NCBI GenBank assembly: GCA_037957365.1
Contig: JARHVA010003186.1
Coordinates: 1,741,501 to 1,805,500 of the forward strand
DNA length: 64,000 bases
Direction: 5' to 3'
DNA from: Torreya grandis
Lineage: Eukaryota; Streptophyta; Pinopsida; Cupressales; Taxaceae
In this document: in pieces, positions 57,591-64,000 of the stretch
How positions within the stretch are numbered: position 1 is the stretch's first letter
How the letters are laid out: the number at the start of each line of letters is the position of its first letter
The notes under the pieces: generated by a model
The model's database searches: none
Told to the model about the DNA's origin: nothing
What the model saw: the letters and a program-made list of their open reading frames with translations, nothing else
Made by a program: the position numbers and the translations under genes

Positions 57591-58300
57591 TTATTTTTTG
57601 GGATCCACCCAAACTCCTTGGGCTGAAACAATATGCCCAAGATACTCCACTTCATCCTGGCCAAAAGCACATTTGGATTGTTTTGCATAAAGATGATGAT
57701 CAAAGAGAAGTTGCAGTGTGAGCTCTAGATGCTGGAGATGCTCAGACCATGTTTTACTATAGATGATGATATCATCAAAGAAGACCATAATGAATTTCCA
57801 TAGGTAGGGTTGGAATGTTTTATTCATCAATGCTTGGAATGTTAAAGGAGCATTAATGAGGCCAAAGGGCATGACCAAAAACTCATAGTGGCCATCATGC
57901 ATGTGAAATGTTGTCTTAGGGATATCATCCTCATGAGCCGGATCTGGTGATATCTAGAGCAGAGATCTAACTTGGAGAAAAAATGAGCACCATGAAGCTC
58001 ATCAATAATAAAAATTGAGAACCTTTCCTTGATTGTGATGTGATTAAGTGCACGAAAGTCAATGCAGATGCATCATGATCCATATTTTTTCTAGACAAGA
58101 AGAACTGGGGAAGAATATGGGTTGGCACTGGGGTGAATAATGCCTTGCTTCAGTAAGTCTCGAATGAGCATCTCGATCTTGATCTTTTGTTGAAATGGGT
58201 AGCGATAAGCCCTGATGTTGGGAGGAACACTTCTAGGAAGGAGTTGAATACGGTCATCCTCTGACTGTGAAGGTGGTAATCCCATTGTTCAGCAAAGACA
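57591..58300 (-). pseudogene. E reverse transcriptase
   Basis: The palm is at 57,591-57,902: [20 protein letters not shown], and the catalytic box VFFDDIIIYSKTW with both Asp. The fingers are near 58,090-58,290 (PYSSPVLLV after a frame change). A stop-rich stretch lies at 57,905-58,090. Confidence 0.92.
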
Positions 58301-58703
58301 CCTGCATACCTCTTCAAAATGGTTTGTAGATCAGAAGTAGTGGAGATTGTTGATGGTTGCATTTGAATGGAATGGAGCTGGGTAATGACATCATGTGAAT
58401 TCTTCTTAAGAAGCTTTTCCATGTGATGTGAACTTATGATATTGAAAGACCCCGATTGTAAGCCTTTCAATGTGTGTTTTTTCCCATTATCTAAAAATTG
58501 CATCCAAAGTTCAGGAAAATCCCATAAGATGGGTCCAAGTGTGCGTAACCATTGGGCTCCTAAAACAACATCACAACCGCCTATGGGCAAGGCAAACATG
58601 TCAGAGTGCAAGTTATAATCTCCAATAGAGATACGCATATTACGACACCTCCCTTTGCAAGGTAATGTGCCCCCATTGGCAATCATGTCTTCAAGGTTGG
58701 AGC
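58301..58703 (-). pseudogene. E protease, C-terminal part, and linker
   Basis: It has MIANGGTLPCKGRC and LPIGGCDVVLGAQWLRTLGP, the second half of a Ty3 protease, then the linker into RT. The active-site half is on the other side of the solo LTR, near 60,990-61,010, where it reads LIDSVAPITSL with the expected Gly changed. Confidence 0.85.
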
Positions 58704-60928
58704 TATTGGCCATTTTTTTGCCTACATACCAAAATTTTGCCTAAGTGTGAGAGGGTGGATATTCAAACAAGACTTCGAGTTTTACACAACAGAGGAATTC
58801 AAGTTTTTGGAAGGAGTCTTTGGGTTTTACAAGAGATAACTTATATCACTTTATGAGTAATTAGCAGTTGAAACCCCTCAACAGAAGTAATCTGGGTTGG
58901 AAAACTTGAATTACTCTTGACAGTGCGAATCGAGTTTTGAGAAGTGCTTTGCTTATGAAAGTTTAATTAGCAAAAGTAATCCAGGTTGAGAACCCCAAAT
59001 TACTCAAGATAGTGCATTTCAAGTTTCTCAGGGTGAATTACTTATCTCTTTTTATAAGTAACAAGCAGTGAAGAATCCGAAGTTGCAGACATTGAAGAAA
59101 AAACAAATAAACTCAGACAAAAAGCCTAAAGGAATTCCTTCGAAAAAGTTCAAAGGTTAAATTAAAAAATTTGAAGGGCAATGTACCCTTCAGAAAGGAC
59201 ATTTCCAAAAATCCCAGGTGCCCTCCAAAAAGCTTGGGTGACTTAAGATAAAAGTTTGAAATAAATTGAAAGACATAAAACCCAAAGAAAATATAAGCAA
59301 AGGCAAAAGGAAGTTTGTGGGAGGACATCCTTTGGAAAAATTACAAACATAATAATCTGAGGTGCTTGACAAGAAATCCATAGAAAAGGAAATGACAAAG
59401 CCATGGGAGATAACATAAAATTTCGAAGGGCTAGAAATGAAAATTCCAAAAGCACTAGGAACAAAACAAAGTAAAGACAAAAATTCTGAGGAAATGAGAC
59501 AACAAAGAATCCCGAAAGAAATAGGGGGTGAACATAAAGTCAACAAGAAAAAGAGAAGTCAACAAGAAAAAGATGAGTCAACAGGAGATAGTCTGAAGGA
59601 AATCCAAAGAGAGGTCAACAAGAATTTTGAAGGAAATGCAACCAAGGTAAATCTAGGAAATAAAGTCCGCAGGACAGGAAAAAATTCGAAAGAGAAGCCA
59701 ATAGAATTTCGAAAGGAAATAATAAAAAAACAAAGGGAAGATAGAATTATAAAGGAATAATTGGATTTGGACAAAAAATAGAATTCCACAGAAAATAGAC
59801 ATGAACAAGTAGACCAAAATAAAAAGAAAATCCATGCAAGCAAAGGCTATTTTCGATTGACTAGTCAAAGCTTTAGTTGACTGGTTGTTGAAGTTAAGCT
59901 CAACTCTGGATCAACTCGTGCTTTCAAACATTCCAACTCAGCTTCCAACGTTTCAATTGGAGTTCTAATTTTAGAATGGTGTGGATTTCATGCATGCTCT
60001 TGTTTATCTCATGCTTTCAAATGATCAAACAACTCAAGAGGAAGTCCATATTTGGAGGTAGACATAGCGTTTTTGCATGATAAGAGTTTGACTTCCCAAA
60101 ATTAGCCATCATCCTTTTCAACGCAAAGTATTTTCATGCAAGACAAAATAGACTTTTGTAAAGGTTGAGTTGGTTTGAGTTTACTCCCTCTCTATTTTCA
60201 AATGCCACCTTTTGGTTTTTGTAAATTTTCTATATTAATGGCTTTTCAGTCTTGTAAAAATGATCCCTATTTTAGGAAGAAAACTTCTGCCAAAGTTTGT
60301 GATGTAACATTTTTTAGAATCAATAAAAAGAGGATTGTGTTTTTTCAATTTTTAGTAGCTGGTATAATGTACTTTTGTTATATATTTGCCTAAGTAAAAG
60401 ATTTTCCTTCTTCTTTGTCAAATCTGGATTCATACCTAGTTACTAGCTGGTCATTTATGTGGGTCATGTTCTATGTTTGAATGTCTTTTGCTGAGTTTAT
60501 AGTGGATATTAGTGGTTGTTTAGTGCCTTTCATCATGCCTATTTTTCAATTTCCCTCAAGCTTAGATCATTAGATTAAACCTTTTCGTGAAATACTTGTG
60601 TATTGATCAATTGGAGTTGAAGTTTTGCCTCTTTCTTGTCTAAATCAATGTTTTTAGAAGCTCGATTTGAGTGGATCAAGAAAATTAGATGTATCACCAT
60701 TTTAGCTAGGATTTCCTTTCAAGTTCTTTCTCCCATTTTCTCCAAGCAGTTTGTAGCCTAGAAGTTGAGATCCTCATAGATACATCTTACAAGAACCAGC
60801 CTTCTTTGGAGGTTCTTCTCATCATTGAGGCACCCACCCTTGTGAGAAGATCCCATTATTTCAACTGGAGTGAAGATTAGCAATTTCAACACATCTTTGA
60901 TTCAGGGTGCAACTCTAGGTTGACAATA
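58704..60928 (+). mobile_element. Solo LTR, C-like, inside E protease
   Basis: 2,225 bp, from TATTGGCCATTTTT (worn TG) to GGTTGACAATA. Flanks GGAGC at 58,699-58,703 and 60,929-60,933 are identical, so the TSD is perfect. R-U5 matches the C LTR copies in blocks such as TCTATATTAATGGCTTTTCAG. On the opposite strand to E. Confidence 0.9.
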
Positions 60929-62068
60929 GGAGCAAGGATGGATAAAAAAATCAACCTATTTAGTGATTCGAGGGTCAATGAAGTTATGGGTGCTACTGAA
61001 TCAATGAGTATTGTGAGAGGGAGCTTCTTGAAGTAACCCCTGACCCGCATGGTTTATGGGGTGGTGACTCTTGCTAAGGCATGGAGAGAGATCTCTGGTT
61101 GGTCAACCTGAGAATTAGGTTTCACAATCGATGGAGCTTCTTTTGGATTATCCGCTATATCTTAAGCATCTTCGAAAACTTTAGTTTCAGATGGAGAATC
61201 CATAACCAGTAGGTAGATCTTTTGCTCTACATATCGATGTCCCTGAGTGAATTTATCATCACAATTATAACATAGTCCTTTTTTTCTATGGGCACACATC
61301 TTTGTTTCAGTCAAATGCTTGATATGAGTGATTCTGGGGGCTGGCGTTGTTTGAGATCATTGTGGAGTTACATTTTTGGATGGAGCGAAATTGGATTTGA
61401 ATTCTTGCTGAGCTATGATCTTTTCCTCTACCAACTTAGCCAACCCTAGGGCTTCCATCATTGTGTTGGGTCAGAACATTTTAACCTCTGAGTGAATCGC
61501 ATCTTTCAATCCACTGACAAAGCAACTCCTGAAGAATTCATCAAACAACCCCTCTGTGTGATTGGCCAACTTTTTAAATTCTATTTGATATTCTCTCACA
61601 GTTCCTATTTGGTGAAGTTTAGTGAGTGCTCCAGTGAAGTCATCAAAAGCAATAGGGCCAAACCATTGCAAAATGAGGGTGAAAAAATTGATCCATATAG
61701 GCTCGTCATGAGCCTTGGTATACCAACGATACCATTGATGGGCCTCATGTTCCAAGTAAAAGGATGCAAGCAGGACCGTAGGACCTTGTTAGCATCAAAA
61801 GAATCATGCAAACTAAAATATTGTTTTGCCTAATAGATCCATCCAGTTGGATTTGCACCATTGAATTAAAGGAAATTAAGCTTTGACCCACAAAAATTGT
61901 TGGAAGAAGAAAACTTGGTGTCTGAAGAGGACTCTGGATATCATTTGCTATTCATGGTGGTATGTTGAAATTGAGACTAAGAATTTTTTTATCAAGATCT
62001 TTGATGTGGGTCTTGAGGGCGGCAATTTCATCCTCCATATTTTTTGCTCCTATTTGGGTTACTACCAT
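60929..62068 (-). pseudogene. E gag, zinc knuckle and protease start
   Basis: The ATG at 62,068 starts MVVTQIGAKNMEDEIAALKT (helical). The core at 61,471-61,755 has HEAHQWYRWYTKAHDEPIWI and GALTKLHQIGTVREYQIEF. A CCHC-type knuckle near 61,265-61,300 reads LCYNCDDKFTQGHRY, with the last Cys as Tyr. The protease start lies near 61,000. Several stops and frame changes. Confidence 0.85.
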
Positions 62069-63238
62069 GACTAGAATAAGAGATTTTTTTTTGGGAATGG
62101 GTAGAAAAACTAGAGTTAAGACACGTTTAGAAATTTTTTAATTTGGGCGAAAATGAAATGGTAAAGGTACTTTTACTATTTTATTTGCACAGTGTGAGTA
62201 TGATTGATGAAGGCGAGGACAATTTCAGGAGTAAAAATAGAAAAATTGAAAAATTTATCAAAAGAGTCGAATAGGGAGATGAAAATTGTGAATTTTTTTT
62301 AAGGCAAACAGACAAAAATAGAAGTTATGGCAAAACCCAAAAAATGGATGATTTGATATTTGAGGGAATTAGGAGTGGAATCGAAATATGGGACCTCAAG
62401 GAATAAAATGTGAGGAATGGAATTTCAAGTGTCTAGATAAAATTTGAGGATCCGTGGGGATACAAATGGAGAGATATGGCAAAAAAATGAAAAAAAAATC
62501 TCTTGTTTTTAGTTATTGTGTTCTGTAAGACAAGTCTACTAGGAATATGCTGAAACTGTTATGACAAGTCTGCAGATCTAATATGGCAGTTTTCTGATAC
62601 TCTGCTAGTCATATGCTAAAATTAGTATAGTAAGTCTACTGATACTCTATTAAAAATATGATATGACAATTTTTTGATACTTTGTTAGTAAGATGCTGAA
62701 ATTGGTATGGCAACTCTGAAGATTTGATATGACAAGTTTTTTAATACCCACAATAATATTCTGAAACTGATAGAAATGGGCCCCAAGTTTCAATGGATGC
62801 CTAAGGGTTTAAAGATATCACTCTGGCCACTAATGTCGTCTAAGCGAGTACCACTCTCTAAAAAATTTTTGGCTACGAATTTATCTCTCAGTGACAACTC
62901 TTGGTTTTCCTCATGGATGGGAACTACTCAATCTAGAAGGGGCCATTGTCCGTTTCACTGGCAAGTCCTCTCAATGGGCCAGCTACTTTGAGGTTCCTGT
63001 GGTACTCCTCACAATGATTTTTAGGGTTTTCATCCAAGCACTTCCCACAATTATGCGGTCAGGGTTTTACCCTGATCCGAAACATATTATTGTGATACAA
63101 ATAATTATTTAAATTAATTATGCAGTAAAACAAAGTTAAGAATTTCTGAAAAATTACTTAAATGGATTATGTAGCAGAACATAGTTAAGACTTTTTGAAG
63201 GAAAAAAAATTGGCCCTAGAAAGCGCTCGGATACTAGA
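62069..63238 (-). other. E 5' leader with degenerate tandem repeats
   Basis: The primer site TAGTATCCGAGCG lies at 63,221-63,236, two bases from the LTR. Between about 62,525 and 62,770, TATGCTGAAA / GATATGACAA / TTTTCTGATACT lines repeat imperfectly about every 60-70 bp. Frames at 62,776-63,112 on the plus strand match nothing I know. Confidence 0.6.
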
Positions 63239-63556
63239 TGAGAGGATCCTACTGTAACAAATTAAAGACAATGCATGAAATAATAGATTTTTATAATTAA
63301 AAAAGCACCGAAATGATTATATTGATCGCAAGCCACTTCGGGGGGACAACCTCTTTTGAGCAAGCTCAATACAATAAATTCATGGATGCCTCTATAGGCC
63401 TCAACACTTATATACTAAGTCTAATCTAAGAAACTATTACTTCCCATGAATGTGAGATTAAAAAAAATGCCCACGTGATGACTTACAAAGCACATGTATC
63501 CATAACAACTAATATACTAACAAAGTAAAGAGAAGGGGTGGCATAAGTTCCTAACA
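63239..63556 (-). repeat. 5' LTR of E
   Basis: 318 bp, from TGTTAGGAACTTATGCC at 63,556 (sense) to CCTCTCA at 63,239, next to the primer site. Confidence 0.95.
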
Positions 63557-64000
63557 CTTGGAGCAAGTTGTTTCACTATTCGCACATACACTAGCTAAAC
63601 ATGCTGTTGATCATTGTGCAGTGAAGTTGAAGCCATATGTTACAGTTGAGGGACTTACTTCTAGTGATCAACAGAAAAAGAGTTCTCCTATTGTGATGAG
63701 GGAAAGAAGAAAAATCAGAGTTGCAAGAAATTGAAAGAAAAAAACCTTGGAAGAATCAACCATGCAGGTGAAAGGTATGAAATTTAATTTAGAACAATAT
63801 ATTTTATTGAATTTTAATATTGTTGATGAATGCACAAGTGAAGAAATTGTTCCTTTCCAATACGCACCCATTAATCCACTAATGATTGAGTCCATGCTGC
63901 ATAGGGATGATTTGTAGGATGACTTTGTCAGAAGGCATGCACAGGTAGAATTTTTTTCAACCAATATTAATGGTATTTTTGAGCTTGCTAAAATTTTCAG
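63557..64000 (+). pseudogene. PDS5-like sequence, continuation, then unknown
   Basis: After the CTTGG target copy the frame that was broken at 55,193 continues: LAKHAVDHCAVKLKPYV and EGLTSSDQQ, like the helical repeats of PDS5. From about 63,660 the same frame goes on with only two stops to the edge (LLNFNIVDECTSEEIVPFQY), but I do not recognise that part as PDS5. It may be a second captured exon or another gene. Confidence 0.6.

Larger units (their letters stand above)
55194..63556 (-). mobile_element. Element E: Reina-like chromovirus
   Basis: 8,363 bp, including a 2,225-bp solo LTR, so about 6.1 kb originally. LTRs of 323 and 318 bp, perfect TSD CTTGG (55,189-55,193 and 63,557-63,561). 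Polypurine tract at 55,517-55,530, iMet-type primer site at 63,221-63,236. In sense: gag, zinc knuckle, protease, RT, RNase H, integrase, chromodomain. The chromodomain and very short LTRs suggest the Reina lineage. All parts are damaged. Confidence 0.92.

Overview
The window looks like repeat-rich intergenic DNA from a land plant with a large genome. A gymnosperm is plausible, but that is an inference from the Tat-type Ty3/gypsy elements and the depth of nesting. I found no intact host gene, rRNA, tRNA or CRISPR array. Almost everything is LTR retrotransposon sequence, most of it read on the minus strand.

Layout. 1-2,591: 5' end of a minus-strand Copia-type element D (gag start, iMet primer site, 2.5-kb LTR), inserted into the 3' LTR of element A1. 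2,592-11,055: A1, a decayed Tat-like Ty3 element (gag, protease, extra archaeal-type RNase H, RT, RNase H, integrase). 11,056-16,831: remnants of a plus-strand gag with a G-patch, plus possible LTRs. 16,832-48,831: element C, another Tat-like element, split by two insertions. These are element B (19,402-36,355, near-perfect target duplication) and a short non-autonomous A-family element, called LARD here (38,198-44,919, perfect duplication ATGTG). B is itself interrupted by a solo A-type LTR (22,111-24,564). 48,940-50,049: inverted fragment of a C-type LTR facing the C gag. 51,890-53,458: solo B-like LTR. 54,498-63,7xx: a tRNA-iMet primer site, then a broken, apparently intronless PDS5-like cohesion-factor sequence. 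That sequence is split by a Reina-like chromovirus E (55,194-63,556, perfect duplication CTTGG), which holds a C-like solo LTR (58,704-60,928, perfect duplication GGAGC).

Most notable signals. (1) The A, B, C and LARD elements lack a polypurine tract next to the 3' LTR. Instead all four carry a conserved motif that reads, on the opposite strand, like a tRNA-Arg primer-binding site 3-4 nt from the LTR end. (2) B carries three tandem R-U5+leader+gag units, one with a 352-codon open gag, and has lost protease and most of RT. (3) LARD keeps A-family LTRs and UTRs but replaces gag-pol with one unrecognised frame of about 644 codons. (4) A1 and C place the archaeal-type RNase H between protease and RT. 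(5) The PDS5-like sequence begins 89 bp after a perfect primer site, which suggests capture by a retroelement.

Relative ages follow from nesting: C is older than B and LARD; B is older than the A-type solo LTR in its integrase; A1 is older than D; the PDS5-like copy is older than E, which is older than the C-like solo LTR. All assignments rest on reading motifs and repeats by eye. Family names are from general knowledge of these groups, not from database searches.
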